From Rhizobium altiplani (GTDB taxonomy: Bacteria; Pseudomonadota; Alphaproteobacteria; Rhizobiales; Rhizobiaceae), in NCBI RefSeq assembly GCF_001542405.1, contig NZ_LNCD01000124.1:62001-126000 (forward strand): DNA of 64,000 bases, written 5' to 3'. The notes below the pieces were generated by a model. The model made no database searches and was not told the DNA's origin. It saw nothing but the letters and a program-made list of their open reading frames with translations. Every line of letters starts with the position of its first letter. Positions within the stretch are counted from its first letter, which is position 1. Positions 8,260 to 17,133 of this stretch are shown piece after piece. Both the position numbers and the translations under genes were made by a program.

Positions 8260-9420
8260 TTATCGTCCGCCGATCACACCGATATAGTCGGAGACCCAAC
8301 GGTGATACGGTACGCACTCGCCCTGCGTTGCGCATTTGGCCGTCGGCGTTCTCCAGAACTTGATCTTGTCGAAGTGATCATAACCGTTCGTTGAGCAACC
8401 CTCGTCGGTCAGCAGCTCGTTGCCCTTGCAGGCAGCGGGAACGGAAGGAACGGCGCCGAACCAGGCAGCGGCATCGCCCTGGACCTTGGCCTGCAGCGAA
8501 TGCTCCATCCACATGTAGGCGCAATTCGGGTGTTCGCTGTCGACATGCAGCATGGTCGTGTCAGCCCAGCCGGTGGCCCCTTCTTCCGGGAAGGTGGAGG
8601 CGATCTTCTGTTTGTCGGCTTGCATCAGGTTGACCTGGAACGGCCAGGAACCGGAGGCCACGACGCCTTCGTTCTTGAAGTCGTCGATCTGGATCATCGC
8701 GTCGTGCCAGTAGCGGGAGACGAGCTTACGCTGGCCGCGCAGCAGGTCGAGCGCCGCCTTGTACTGGTCTTCGTTCAGTTCATAGGGATCCTTGATGCCG
8801 AGTTCCGGCTTGTGCGCCATCAGGTAGAGAGCGGCATCGGCAACGTAGATCGGACCATCATAGGCCTGGACACGGCCCTTGTTGGACTTGCCGTCGGGAA
8901 GGGTTTCTTCCTCGAAAACGACCTTCCAGCTGGTCGGTGCCTTATCCTTGAAGGCATCGGTGTTATACATCAGCACGTTCGGCCCCCAGAGATAGGGAAC
9001 GCCGTAGTGGACGTCTTTGACCGTGTACCATGCGCCTTTCTGCAGGCGCGGATCGACGTTCTTGAAGCTCGGGATGAGATCGGTGTTGATCGGCTGGACA
9101 CGCTTGCCTGCGATCAGGCGAAGCGACGCGTCGCCGGAGGCCGTGACGAGGTCGAATCCGCCTTCGTTCATCAGCGAGACCATTTCGTCGGAGGTCGCCG
9201 CCGTCTTGACCGACACTTTGCAGCCGGTTTCCTTTTCGAAGCCGGTGACCCAGTCGTAGCTCTTGTCGCTTTCACCGCGTTCGATGTAGCCCGCCCAGGC
9301 TACGATGCTGACAGCACCTTCGCCCTTGCCAAGCGCCTTCAGCGGTTCGGCTGCGGCAACCTGCGTCACGAAGCTCACGCTCGCGAGGGCAGCAGTGCAC
9401 GATTTCAGAAGATATTTCAT
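8260..9420 (-). CDS. ydcS: Periplasmic substrate-binding protein of the putrescine-type ABC transporter
   Basis: A 386-residue exported binding protein with a signal peptide of about 24 residues (MKYLLKSC..., cut near VAAAEP). It follows E. coli YdcS closely along its length, for example IERGESDKSYDWVTGFEKET, VKTAATSDEMVSLM and VTASGDASLRLI. Paired cysteines near the C-terminus (PAACKGNELLTDEGCSTNG) are also shared. It captures the polyamine in the periplasm for YdcTUV. The ATG at 9420 has GGGAG before it; an upstream in-frame start is less likely. It is the first gene of the operon, with a strong palindrome about 100 bp upstream. Confidence 0.92.
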   Translation of the reverse strand: MKYLLKSCTAALASVSFVTQVAAAEPLKALGKGEGAVSIVAWAGYIERGESDKSYDWVTGFEKETGCKVSVKTAATSDEMVSLMNEGGFDLVTASGDASLRLIAGKRVQPINTDLIPSFKNVDPRLQKGAWYTVKDVHYGVPYLWGPNVLMYNTDAFKDKAPTSWKVVFEEETLPDGKSNKGRVQAYDGPIYVADAALYLMAHKPELGIKDPYELNEDQYKAALDLLRGQRKLVSRYWHDAMIQIDDFKNEGVVASGSWPFQVNLMQADKQKIASTFPEEGATGWADTTMLHVDSEHPNCAYMWMEHSLQAKVQGDAAAWFGAVPSVPAACKGNELLTDEGCSTNGYDHFDKIKFWRTPTAKCATQGECVPYHRWVSDYIGVIGGR

Positions 9421-9518
9421 CTGATGTCTCCCGGTTGTTGCCACTTTTCGTGGCGTTATGTTCCCGGTCGAAAGGTGCGCTGAATTTTCCGGTTTCGCAA
9501 ATTCATTTATCAGAAAGG

Positions 9519-9541
9519 CGATATCGGAATTTCCGATATCG
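9519..9541. promoter_or_regulatory. 23-bp perfect palindrome upstream of ydcS, candidate operator
   Basis: Two 11-bp arms, CGATATCGGAA and its exact complement, flank a single T. It lies 12 bp after the LysR stop codon and 99 bp before the ydcS start. There is no T-run on the minus strand after it, so it is a poor terminator. Position and symmetry favour a protein-binding site, plausibly for the neighbouring LysR protein. Confidence 0.55.
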
Positions 9542-9552
9542 TGTCCGACGGA

Positions 9553-10461
9553 TCACCGGGGCCGGCCGGATCGCAGGGCTTCTGCGATGCCCACGAAGTC
9601 GCGCGCCGCTTGCGGCAAACTCGAGCCCTTTCGCCAGACCATGCCGACCTGGACGACCGGAAGGGAGCCGGACACGTCACGGCTCTCGATTCGGTCGCCT
9701 TCCAGCGACCAGGGGCGATAGACCAGGTCGGGCAATAGCGCCACGCCGGCACCGGTCGCAACCAGACTGCGTACCGCTTCCACCGAGCGCGTGCGGAAGG
9801 CGACATGCGGCCGTGCGCCAAGCGCCGACAGCAGCTTGCCGGTGTTTTCCTCGATTTCGTCGACAGTCAGCATGATCAGCGGTTCGCGAGCGATGTCCGC
9901 CACGGAAATGATGTCGGCGGAAACGAGTGGATGGCCCATGGGCAACCACAACCGGTAAGGTGACGTCTCCAGGATCTCTGCCTGCAGGGCCATGCGGTCG
10001 CGCAGGTTGGAAATGACCATGACGGCCACATCCAGTTCGCCGCCGACCAGCAGGTGCTCGAGATAGCCGCCATTGTCTTCGATGGCGCTGACTTCGACGC
10101 CCGGGCAGGCGCGGCGATAGCGGGCCAGGAGGTCGGAGAGCACATAGCCGGCGACGAGCGAGGTGACGCCGATGTTGAGTTTGCCGGAGATCTCGTTCTG
10201 CTTGCCGGAAAAGCTGGTGCGCGCATCCGTCACGCTTGCCAGGATTTTCGTCGCATGGCGAAGGAACTGATGGCCATTGTGGGTGATCGTCAGGCCGCGT
10301 GGATGACGCTCGAAAAGCTCGACGCCGAGGTCGGTTTCAAGCTCCTTGAGGGCCTCCGTGACCGACGATTGCGAGATCGAAAGGTTCTGCGCGGCGCGCG
10401 TTACAGAGCCCTGCTCGGCGACGGCAACGAAGTACTGGATCTGGCGAAGCGTGAAGGCCAT
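9553..10461 (-). CDS. LysR-family transcriptional regulator, probable regulator of ydcSTUV-patD
   Basis: A 302-residue LysR protein. The N-terminal winged helix (residues 1-60) contains SVTRAAQNLSISQSSVTEALKELE, followed by the two-lobed effector domain (about 90-295). It is read in the same direction as ydcS, not divergently, with 132 bp between them. In E. coli the ydc cluster is led by a MocR/GntR-type gene, so a LysR here is a different regulator type. Control of the putrescine operon is inferred from position and from the palindrome in the gap. Confidence 0.9.
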   Translation of the reverse strand: MAFTLRQIQYFVAVAEQGSVTRAAQNLSISQSSVTEALKELETDLGVELFERHPRGLTITHNGHQFLRHATKILASVTDARTSFSGKQNEISGKLNIGVTSLVAGYVLSDLLARYRRACPGVEVSAIEDNGGYLEHLLVGGELDVAVMVISNLRDRMALQAEILETSPYRLWLPMGHPLVSADIISVADIAREPLIMLTVDEIEENTGKLLSALGARPHVAFRTRSVEAVRSLVATGAGVALLPDLVYRPWSLEGDRIESRDVSGSLPVVQVGMVWRKGSSLPQAARDFVGIAEALRSGRPR

Positions 10462-10642
10462 CAGCCGTTAGAGCATGGCCGCGAGGACATTGGCAAGCAT
10501 AGGGAAAGCTTGGACCTTTTTTGGTGTTAATCCCATACTGATGCAAACTTAGAGCCCGCGTTTAAGCATTCGGAAACGTCATTTCTCTAGCGTCGAAACC
10601 ACTCGTATTGCGTTGGAGCTTGTTAATGGCGGAGCAGTTGGC

Positions 10643-11368
10643 GTGAAGGCCCTACTGCGCATCTTCCGGCCTTCCCGGAAATTGGTGTTTATCATCGCTG
10701 GCGTCGCCCTTCTCGGGGGCGTCTCCGGCGGTGCCGCGCTTTTTATCGGCAAGGATAGGCTCCTTGGCCCTTCCGCAGAGACGATGAACGGCCTCTCCTG
10801 CACCGACGTCAATCTCGTCACCATCAAGAAGCAGAACCGCGTCTGGATCCGTAAATATATCAAGACCGAGCCGACCGATGGCATGACTCGCGTCAAGACC
10901 GCGCTTCGCGTCGCCAAGACGATCTACGATGCGCAGAGGCCCGATCTCGTGCAAGTCGTCGTTCTCGATACCAACGGACCGACGCTGCGCTCGGATATTC
11001 GCGGCAGGGCGATCGGCGCTGACGTCGTCTATATTCCGCATCCCGATCCCGTCCTCGAAAGCACGGAAGCCAAGACCTACACCGCCCGTTATTATGACGG
11101 GGAGGCGGCGGACAACGGGCTGTTCTTCGGAGAACGCGTCGATCTACCCGAGGACGAGATAACCGCGATGAACGCGTCCTTCACGGACTATTCGGACTGT
11201 ATCGATCCCATCGCCGTTGCCGCTACCAAGGGCGGCGAAGGAGAGGGCAAGAAAACTGCGAAGACAGCAGAGGCAAAGGAAGTAAAGCCCGCGGAAGGCG
11301 GCGAACATGGCTCCGCACCTGCCAAAGAGCCTGCTGCGCCGGAAGCCGCGCCCGAAGCCGGCCACTAA
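10643..11368 (+). CDS. Membrane-anchored hypothetical protein with Ala/Glu/Lys-rich tail
   Basis: A 241-residue protein not assigned to a known family. An N-terminal basic stretch is followed by one membrane helix (about residues 12-34, VFIIAGVALLGGVSGGAAL). A soluble domain (about 45-190) contains VQVVVLDTNGPTLRSDIRGRA. The low-complexity C-terminus of about 50 residues is rich in Ala, Glu, Lys and Pro. I choose the GTG at 10643 because GGAG lies eight bases upstream; a TTG at 10613 is in frame but unsupported. The globular part is probably periplasmic. A strong terminator follows. It seems to be a rhizobial protein of unknown role. Confidence 0.75.
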   Translation: MKALLRIFRPSRKLVFIIAGVALLGGVSGGAALFIGKDRLLGPSAETMNGLSCTDVNLVTIKKQNRVWIRKYIKTEPTDGMTRVKTALRVAKTIYDAQRPDLVQVVVLDTNGPTLRSDIRGRAIGADVVYIPHPDPVLESTEAKTYTARYYDGEAADNGLFFGERVDLPEDEITAMNASFTDYSDCIDPIAVAATKGGEGEGKKTAKTAEAKEVKPAEGGEHGSAPAKEPAAPEAAPEAGH

Positions 11369-11380
11369 CCATTTCCAACA

Positions 11381-11416
11381 AAAAAGGCGGCGAGCCCAAC
11401 GGGTCGCCGCCTTTTT
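11381..11416. terminator. Bidirectional rho-independent terminator
   Basis: A-run, GC-rich stem (GGCGGCGA paired with TCGCCGCC, inner CCC/GGG with one bulged G), AAC loop and a T-run. It ends the hypothetical gene on the plus strand and lysS on the minus strand. Confidence 0.85.
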
Positions 11417-11435
11417 CTATTCCAGGTAAGCCGGC

Positions 11436-12932
11436 TCAGTCGGCCTTGCTGCGTCGAGCCGGGAAGAGGATGACGTCGCGGATCGATGGGGCGTTGGTGA
11501 GCAGCATGATCAGGCGGTCGACGCCGATCCCGAGACCGCCGGCGGGCGGCATGCCCTGGTCGATCGCATCGAGGAATTCGTCGTCCAGCTGCTTTTCCTT
11601 TTCGCCGCGGGCGTGCGCCTGTTCCAGCTGCTCGACCATGCGGCGGCGCTGCTCTTCCGGATCGTTGAGTTCCGAGAAGGCGTTGCCGAGTTCCCAGGCG
11701 TTGCAGTAGGTCTCGAAGCGTTCGACAAGGCGCGGCTCGCCTGGCACTTCCTTGGCGAAGGGCGAGATGTCCTTCGGAAAGTGGGTGACGTGTGATGGCT
11801 GAATGAGCGTGGCCTCAACCTTTTCTTCGAAGATGAAGGCAAGGCATTCGCCCCAGGTCCAGTCCTTCTCGACTTCGAAGCCGGCGGCCTTGGCAGCCGC
11901 GCGGGCTTCCTCGTCGGTCTTCATGGCGAGGAAGTCGATACCGGTCACTTCCTTGACGGCGTCTGGCATCGGCACGCGCTTGAACGGCCCCTTGAAGGAG
12001 ATCGTCTTGTCGCCGAAGGGGAATTCCGTCGTGCCGTGGATCGACAGTGCCAGGCTTTCGAACAGCCGCTCCACGAGGTCCATGATGTCCTCGTAGTCGG
12101 CATAGGCCCAGTAGCACTCCATCATCGTGAATTCAGGATTGTGCCGGGTCGAGACGCCTTCGTTGCGGAAGTTGCGGTTGATCTCGAATACCTTGTCGGT
12201 AAGGCCGGAGACCAACGTCCGCTTCAGGTACAGTTCCGGCGCGATGCGCAGGTACATGTCGAGCTTCAGCGTGTTGTGATGCGTCTTGAACGGCTCGGCG
12301 GTGGCGCCGCCATAGACCGAGTGCAACATCGGCGTTTCGACTTCCATGAAGCCGTCGTTTTCCATGAAGCGGCGGATGCCGGACATGATCTTCGAACGCT
12401 GCTGGAAGCGGAGCTTCGATTCCTCGTTGGTCATGATGTCGAGGTGGCGCTTGCGATAGCGGATCTCGACGTCGGAAACGCCGTGCCACTTCTCCGGCAT
12501 CGGGAGCAGCGACTTCGTCAGCATGGTGATTTCGCGAGCGTTGATCGACAGCTCGCCGCGCTTCGTGCGGCGCACCGTGCCGGTCACGCCGATGATATCG
12601 CCGATATCGATCATGCCAAGCATGTTGCGGGCTTCTTCCGGCGTCACGTCCTTGTGGCTGAAGATCTGGATCTTGCCCGAGGCGTCATGGATATCCATGA
12701 ACATGCCGGAGTTGCGCGAGGAATAGACGCGACCGGCAACGGTCACGACATCCTGCGTCTCGACGTCGGATTCGAGATCCTTGTACTTCTCCGCCAGTTC
12801 GGCATTGGTCATGGTCCGGTGGAAATGCGCCGGATAGACCTCGCCGATCTGTTCGCGCAGCAGCTTCAGCTTCTGGGCGCGGACCTCGGTCGCGTCGGAG
12901 GAAAGGGTCGCTGTTTCGGTCTTTTCAGTCAT
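11436..12932 (-). CDS. lysS: Lysyl-tRNA synthetase, class II
   Basis: A 498-residue class II LysRS that charges tRNA-Lys in the cytoplasm. An OB-fold anticodon domain (about 50-160) precedes the catalytic core. Motif 2 is FRNEGVSTRHNPEFTMMECYWAY and motif 3 is GLGIGVDRLIML near the C-terminus. The open frame extends 15 codons further, but MTEKTETA at 12932 is the usual start. The ribosome site there is weak (GGA about ten bases upstream). It lies 16 bp after gltX on the same strand, so the two synthetases form one operon that ends at the terminator downstream. Confidence 0.95.
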   Translation of the reverse strand: MTEKTETATLSSDATEVRAQKLKLLREQIGEVYPAHFHRTMTNAELAEKYKDLESDVETQDVVTVAGRVYSSRNSGMFMDIHDASGKIQIFSHKDVTPEEARNMLGMIDIGDIIGVTGTVRRTKRGELSINAREITMLTKSLLPMPEKWHGVSDVEIRYRKRHLDIMTNEESKLRFQQRSKIMSGIRRFMENDGFMEVETPMLHSVYGGATAEPFKTHHNTLKLDMYLRIAPELYLKRTLVSGLTDKVFEINRNFRNEGVSTRHNPEFTMMECYWAYADYEDIMDLVERLFESLALSIHGTTEFPFGDKTISFKGPFKRVPMPDAVKEVTGIDFLAMKTDEEARAAAKAAGFEVEKDWTWGECLAFIFEEKVEATLIQPSHVTHFPKDISPFAKEVPGEPRLVERFETYCNAWELGNAFSELNDPEEQRRRMVEQLEQAHARGEKEKQLDDEFLDAIDQGMPPAGGLGIGVDRLIMLLTNAPSIRDVILFPARRSKAD

Positions 12933-12948
12933 GATGCAAACGTCCGGT

Positions 12949-14406
12949 TCAGTTCTTCGGGCCGACGAGGGAGGCAACTGCCTGGGCGGCCAGTTTCAGC
13001 CGCTGACGCACGACGGAACGGCCGAGGATCGCCATCGAGTCGAAGAGCGGCAGCGAGCGCGACGAGCCTGATACTGCGACGAAGAGCGGGGCCACGACGA
13101 CCTTCAGCTTCTTGCCCATGCGGTCGGCAATGGCGCGTAGCTCGGCTTCGATCGTCTCGACGTTCCATTCGAGGATCTTTTCGAGATCCGGCTGGACGGT
13201 GTTGAGGATCTCGAGGATCTCTTCCGGCGGTGACTTGATCTTGGCGAAGGCCGACGGGTCAACGCCGAGGTCGGACTTCAGCAGGAAGCCTGCGAGGTCA
13301 GGTAGTTCGCCGAGCTTGGAAATGCGCGACTGCGACAGGCGCAGGCCCGCCTTCAGGCGATCGTTCTCCATCGCCCAGTCGAGCACGCGGGCCTGGAACT
13401 CCTCTTCGGACAGCTTCTCACGAATCCAGCGGCCGTTCAGCCAGTCGAGCTTCTGGATGTCGAAGATGGCGCCGGCCTTCGAAAGGTTTTCGGGATCGAA
13501 CTTCTCGGAAAGCTCGTCCATATCAAGCAACTCTTCGCCTTCGGCGATCTGCACGAAGAACAGGCCGAGGAAGTTCATCAGCGCTTCCGGGATATAGCCG
13601 AGAGCGGAGTAGTAGGAGATTGACGTCGGGTTCTTGCGCTTCGAGAGCTTCGATTTGTCGGCATTGCGCATCAGCGACAGATGCATGAACACCGGCTGCT
13701 CCCAACCGAAGTAGCGGTAAAGCAGGATGTGCTTCGGCACGGATGCCAGCCATTCTTCGCCGCGCGCGACATGGGTGATTCGCATCAGATGGTCGTCGAT
13801 GACGTTTGCCATGTGATAGGTCGGCATGCCGTCGCCCTTGATCAGGACCTGCATGTCAACGGAATCCCACGGAATGCTGACATCGCCATAGACGCCGTCG
13901 GTGAAGTCGCAGGAGCCCTCGGTCGGGATCTTCATGCGGATCACGGAGCCTTCGCCGGCGGCCATCTTCGCGGAGACCTCTTCGGCCGAGTACTTCAGGC
14001 AGAGGCCGTCATACTTCGGCGCCTTGCCGGCGGCGCGCTGCTCTTCGCGCATCTTCTCCAGACGCTCAGGCGTGCAGAAACAGCGGAACGCATGCCCCTT
14101 GTCCAGCAGTTCCTGGCCGTATGGGGTGTAGATGTCCTTGCGGTCGGACTGACGGTACGGGCCGTAGGGGCCACCGATGTCAGGACCTTCCTTCCATTCG
14201 AGGCCGCACCATTTCAGCGCGTCCAACACCTTGGTCTCGAATTCCGGGGTCGAGCGCGTCGCATCGGTGTCTTCGATGCGCAGAATGAACTCGCCGCCGT
14301 TCTTCTTGGCGAAAAGGTAGTTGAAGAGAGCGATGTAAGCAGTGCCGACATGCGGCTCGCCGGTCGGCGAGGGAGCAATGCGGACGCGGACGCCGGAAGC
14401 TGTCAT
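12949..14406 (-). CDS. gltX: Glutamyl-tRNA synthetase
   Basis: A 485-residue class I synthetase. The HIGH-type motif is PHVG at residues 18-21 and the KMSKS-type loop is KLSKR at 253-257. The C-terminal anticodon-binding helices follow. It attaches glutamate to tRNA-Glu, and in many alpha-proteobacteria the non-discriminating form also charges tRNA-Gln for the GatCAB route. Rhizobia often carry two gltX genes; this is the one next to lysS. The ribosome site before the ATG at 14406 is weak. Confidence 0.95.
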   Translation of the reverse strand: MTASGVRVRIAPSPTGEPHVGTAYIALFNYLFAKKNGGEFILRIEDTDATRSTPEFETKVLDALKWCGLEWKEGPDIGGPYGPYRQSDRKDIYTPYGQELLDKGHAFRCFCTPERLEKMREEQRAAGKAPKYDGLCLKYSAEEVSAKMAAGEGSVIRMKIPTEGSCDFTDGVYGDVSIPWDSVDMQVLIKGDGMPTYHMANVIDDHLMRITHVARGEEWLASVPKHILLYRYFGWEQPVFMHLSLMRNADKSKLSKRKNPTSISYYSALGYIPEALMNFLGLFFVQIAEGEELLDMDELSEKFDPENLSKAGAIFDIQKLDWLNGRWIREKLSEEEFQARVLDWAMENDRLKAGLRLSQSRISKLGELPDLAGFLLKSDLGVDPSAFAKIKSPPEEILEILNTVQPDLEKILEWNVETIEAELRAIADRMGKKLKVVVAPLFVAVSGSSRSLPLFDSMAILGRSVVRQRLKLAAQAVASLVGPKN

Positions 14407-14596
14407 TTTATGTGCCCGTCAAATGAATGCCGGACGGCTTTCCTGAGAAAGCGACGTTCGGCCGGAAAGAATGCAGATAACTGGATCAGGAAACCGGCCG
14501 GAAAAGGGCACTGCCCCCGTTCATCCGCCGATTGCCCATTTGGCTGGCCTTAAGGCCATATTCGACCGCGCGCGTCAAGGAAAATGGGCGATCGCA

Positions 14597-16366
14597 TCAA
14601 TGGACAGGCCAGACGTAGAGCAGGACAGGTACGCTGACGAGGACGATGACGAATGACAGCGGCAGGCCGAGGCGGGGGTAGTCGCTGAAACGATAGCCGC
14701 CGGGACCGAAGACCAGCGTGTTGCATTGGTGGCCGATCGGCGTCAGGAAATCGCAGCCAGCGCCGATGGCGACCCCCATCAGAAAGGCCTCCGGTCTATA
14801 GCCGAGCGTGTGGGCAAAGCTCGCCGCAATTGGCGCCATGACCAGAACCGTTGCCGCATTGTTGAGGAACGGCGTTACCGCCATGGCGGTGATGACGATC
14901 AGAGTCAGCGCGCCGAAGGGCGGCATCTGGGCGGCGAAGTGCCCCAGCCACCCGGCAATCAGATCGCTTCCGCCGGTCGTTCGCAATGTGTCGGAGACGG
15001 GGATCAGCGCGGCAAGCATGATGAGGATCGGGCCGTCCACCGCCTTGTAGACCTCGGCAAGGGGGATGGCCCGAAAAACGACCATCGCCAGCGCGGCGCA
15101 GAAGAAGGCGACCGAAACCGGAACCATTCCGGCCGCCGTCACCCCCATCGCTGTCGCAAGGATCAGCAGCGGTGCGTAAGCTCTGCGCGGCGTGCCGAGC
15201 ATGATTTCGCGCTGCGCCAATGGGAGACAGGAGAATTCCTGCAGGAAGGCCGGCAGGTTTCGACGGCTGCCCTGCAGCACAAGAACATCGCCGGCGCGCA
15301 GGGTGACTTCGCTCAACCGTTCGGTCAGCCTGTGCCCGTGCCGGCTGACCGCAAGCAGGTTGATGCGCCGGCGATTCCAGAGCGAGAGCTGGCGCGCGGA
15401 CCACCCGATCAGCATGGACTCGGAGGAGACCACTGCTTCGATCGAAGTCACGTCGCCCTCCGTCTTTGCTTCGGGGATCGGTTTGCCTGAAAGTTTGAGT
15501 TTGGCGTTGGAAACGACGCGATCCAGGGCTTCAGGACGCCCCTCCAGCAGAATCGTGTCGCCCGGCTTCAGGAGAACGTCGGGGAACGGCGCGAGGCGCG
15601 AATGCCCGCGAAGGATCGCGGTTGCGACCACTTCTCCATCGCCGAGCTGCAGGAGCTCGTTGAGCTTTTTGCCTTCGAAGCCGGAGCCTTCGACCACCGT
15701 TGCTTCGGAGAAATAGTTCTTCAAATCCAACGCTTCCTCAAGCGATGGGTTCTCGTTTTGCCGTTCGGGAACGAGCCAGTGGAAAAGGATCAAGAAGACG
15801 ATGCCAACCAGAGCAAGCGTCGCGCCGACGGGTGTGAAGTCGAACATCGTGAAAGGCGTCCCGGTGATTTCGCCGCGAAGCCGCGAGACCACGATGTTCG
15901 GTGAGGTGCCGATCTGCGTCATCAACCCGCCGAGTAGCGCGGCAAAGCTCATCGGCATCAGGTAAAGCGACGGAGGCCTCCCGCTTTTTCGGGCAAATTG
16001 GAAGGCGACTGGAATCATGATCGCAAGCGCGCCGATGTTCTTGATGAAGGCCGACAGAAGCGCGACGACAATGAGCAGCAGCGCGAGCTGCGCATGCAGC
16101 TTGGTCAGGTTCGGAAAGAAGCGCTTGATCGTTGTATCGACGATCCCCGAGCGCGCCACGCCGGCGCTGACGATGAGGGCGCTGCCGACGATGATCACGA
16201 TGTCGTCGCTGAAGCCCGAAAATGCCCGGTTGAAAGGCACGATACCGACGCAGATGGCCAGCACGAGAGCGCAACAGGCAACCAGGTCATAGCGAAACCG
16301 ATCCCAGATGAAGACTGCCATCATCAGGCCGATGAGCCCGAAGGCGAGGATCTGCTGCGTTGTCAT
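14597..16366 (-). CDS. SLC13-family permease with two TrkA-C domains
   Basis: A 589-residue transporter. About six N-terminal membrane helices (residues 1-190) and a C-terminal half with about six more flank a soluble insert (about 205-375) holding two TrkA-C (RCK-C) repeats, one with KPGDTILLEGRPEALDRV and one with RAGDVLVLQGSRRNLPAF. This layout is typical of SLC13/DASS-type sodium-coupled sulfate or dicarboxylate permeases of bacteria. The start is placed at the ATG at 16366 (MTTQQILAF) with GGA nearby; a 55-codon upstream extension contains no membrane segment and is unlikely. The substrate is not visible from sequence; sulfate or an organic anion is likely. The 190 bp between it and gltX hold only a TGGCCTTAAGGCCA palindrome at 14545-14558. 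Confidence 0.85.
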   Translation of the reverse strand: MTTQQILAFGLIGLMMAVFIWDRFRYDLVACCALVLAICVGIVPFNRAFSGFSDDIVIIVGSALIVSAGVARSGIVDTTIKRFFPNLTKLHAQLALLLIVVALLSAFIKNIGALAIMIPVAFQFARKSGRPPSLYLMPMSFAALLGGLMTQIGTSPNIVVSRLRGEITGTPFTMFDFTPVGATLALVGIVFLILFHWLVPERQNENPSLEEALDLKNYFSEATVVEGSGFEGKKLNELLQLGDGEVVATAILRGHSRLAPFPDVLLKPGDTILLEGRPEALDRVVSNAKLKLSGKPIPEAKTEGDVTSIEAVVSSESMLIGWSARQLSLWNRRRINLLAVSRHGHRLTERLSEVTLRAGDVLVLQGSRRNLPAFLQEFSCLPLAQREIMLGTPRRAYAPLLILATAMGVTAAGMVPVSVAFFCAALAMVVFRAIPLAEVYKAVDGPILIMLAALIPVSDTLRTTGGSDLIAGWLGHFAAQMPPFGALTLIVITAMAVTPFLNNAATVLVMAPIAASFAHTLGYRPEAFLMGVAIGAGCDFLTPIGHQCNTLVFGPGGYRFSDYPRLGLPLSFVIVLVSVPVLLYVWPVH

Positions 16367-16466
16367 GCGATTCCAGCAACTTGAGGTCGGCACCGGCGAG
16401 TGCCCCGCCGTACCGATAACTGTAAGCTCCGCTGGACTAATCAATGCCGCGCCGCGCGCAAAGTTC

Positions 16467-17021
16467 CTAACGCCGCCCGTCGAGGACACGGATCGTTTCA
16501 GTGAGGATTTCGTCCGAGAGGGCAGGGTCATCGACGGCGCGCGCCATGACGAGGGCTCCGACGAGGCTTGAGAGATCTGCTATGGCCTTGCCGCGATCGA
16601 CCGTTTCCCCCTGCTGCGCCTGGATCTGTTCGACCTGCTCGATGCGTGCGCGAACGTAGTCGGTGATCCCGCCGCGCTGCCCCTTGGGGAGGCGGGCGAT
16701 TTCCGGGCCAAGAGCCGCAACCGTGCAGCCGCTGTCCGCCGCATCTCGATGAGCCCTCGATAGATAATTCTTCGCCAACGCACCGAGCGTGGCGTAGGCG
16801 GGTTCGGAACGTAGGCTTTCCAAAAGGGCGTGGCTGACGGCTTCCGCGGCAAGGTCGCCCTTCGATTTGAAGTGGCCGTAGAAACCACCATGCGTCAATC
16901 CGGCGCCCTTCATTACTTCGTCGACGCCGACAGCATGAATTCCTTTCTCTCGAAAGAGCCGACCGGCCGTGTCGATGATCCGTTGGCGGTTCTGGTTCGC
17001 CTGTTCCTTTGTTGGGCGCAT
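16467..17021 (-). CDS. TetR-family repressor, divergent from an aldo/keto reductase
   Basis: A 184-residue TetR protein. The N-terminal helix-turn-helix (about residues 10-55) includes IIDTAGRLFREKGIHAVGVDEV and GGFYGHFKSKGDL. The C-terminal ligand domain includes DSGCTVAALGPEI, a Cys-containing motif found in TetR proteins next to oxidoreductases. It is divergent from the aldo/keto reductase with two palindromic operators in the gap, so it very likely represses both. The inducer is unknown, perhaps a reactive carbonyl or quinone. Confidence 0.9.
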   Translation of the reverse strand: MRPTKEQANQNRQRIIDTAGRLFREKGIHAVGVDEVMKGAGLTHGGFYGHFKSKGDLAAEAVSHALLESLRSEPAYATLGALAKNYLSRAHRDAADSGCTVAALGPEIARLPKGQRGGITDYVRARIEQVEQIQAQQGETVDRGKAIADLSSLVGALVMARAVDDPALSDEILTETIRVLDGRR

Positions 17022-17055
17022 TTGAGGCTCTCATCATTTGTTCTTGACAAATTAT

Positions 17056-17069
17056 ATGACGTCCGTCAT
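17056..17069. promoter_or_regulatory. TetR operator candidate 1
   Basis: ATGACG-TC-CGTCAT, an inverted repeat with 6-bp arms. It follows a TTGACA (-35 like) at 17044-17049 read toward the aldo/keto reductase, so bound repressor would block that promoter. Its centre is 28 bp from the second site. Confidence 0.7.
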
Positions 17070-17082
17070 TTAAATGCAAATG

Positions 17083-17098
17083 AATGACGATCGTCATT
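17083..17098. promoter_or_regulatory. TetR operator candidate 2
   Basis: AATGACGATCGTCATT is a perfect 16-bp palindrome sharing the ATGACG/CGTCAT arms of the first site. It lies inside what would be coding DNA if the reductase began at 17074, which supports the later ATG at 17134. Confidence 0.75.
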
Positions 17099-17133
17099 TA
17101 AAATTGACCAAGGAAGCACGGAAGGCAAGGACA

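Noticed and set aside
9519..9541. Palindrome as a terminator of the LysR gene
   Set aside because: No T-run follows on the minus strand and the arms meet at a single base, which fits an operator better.
12036..13205. 389-codon plus-strand open frame over lysS and the gltX end
   Set aside because: Antisense shadow spanning two well-identified synthetase genes.
14545..14558. TGGCCTTAAGGCCA palindrome between SLC13 and gltX genes
   Set aside because: Isolated, without promoter elements or a T-run; could arise by chance.
17074..17133. 20-residue N-terminal extension of the aldo/keto reductase
   Set aside because: It contains an operator palindrome and has no ribosome site; the family normally begins at MRYRIFGRTGL.
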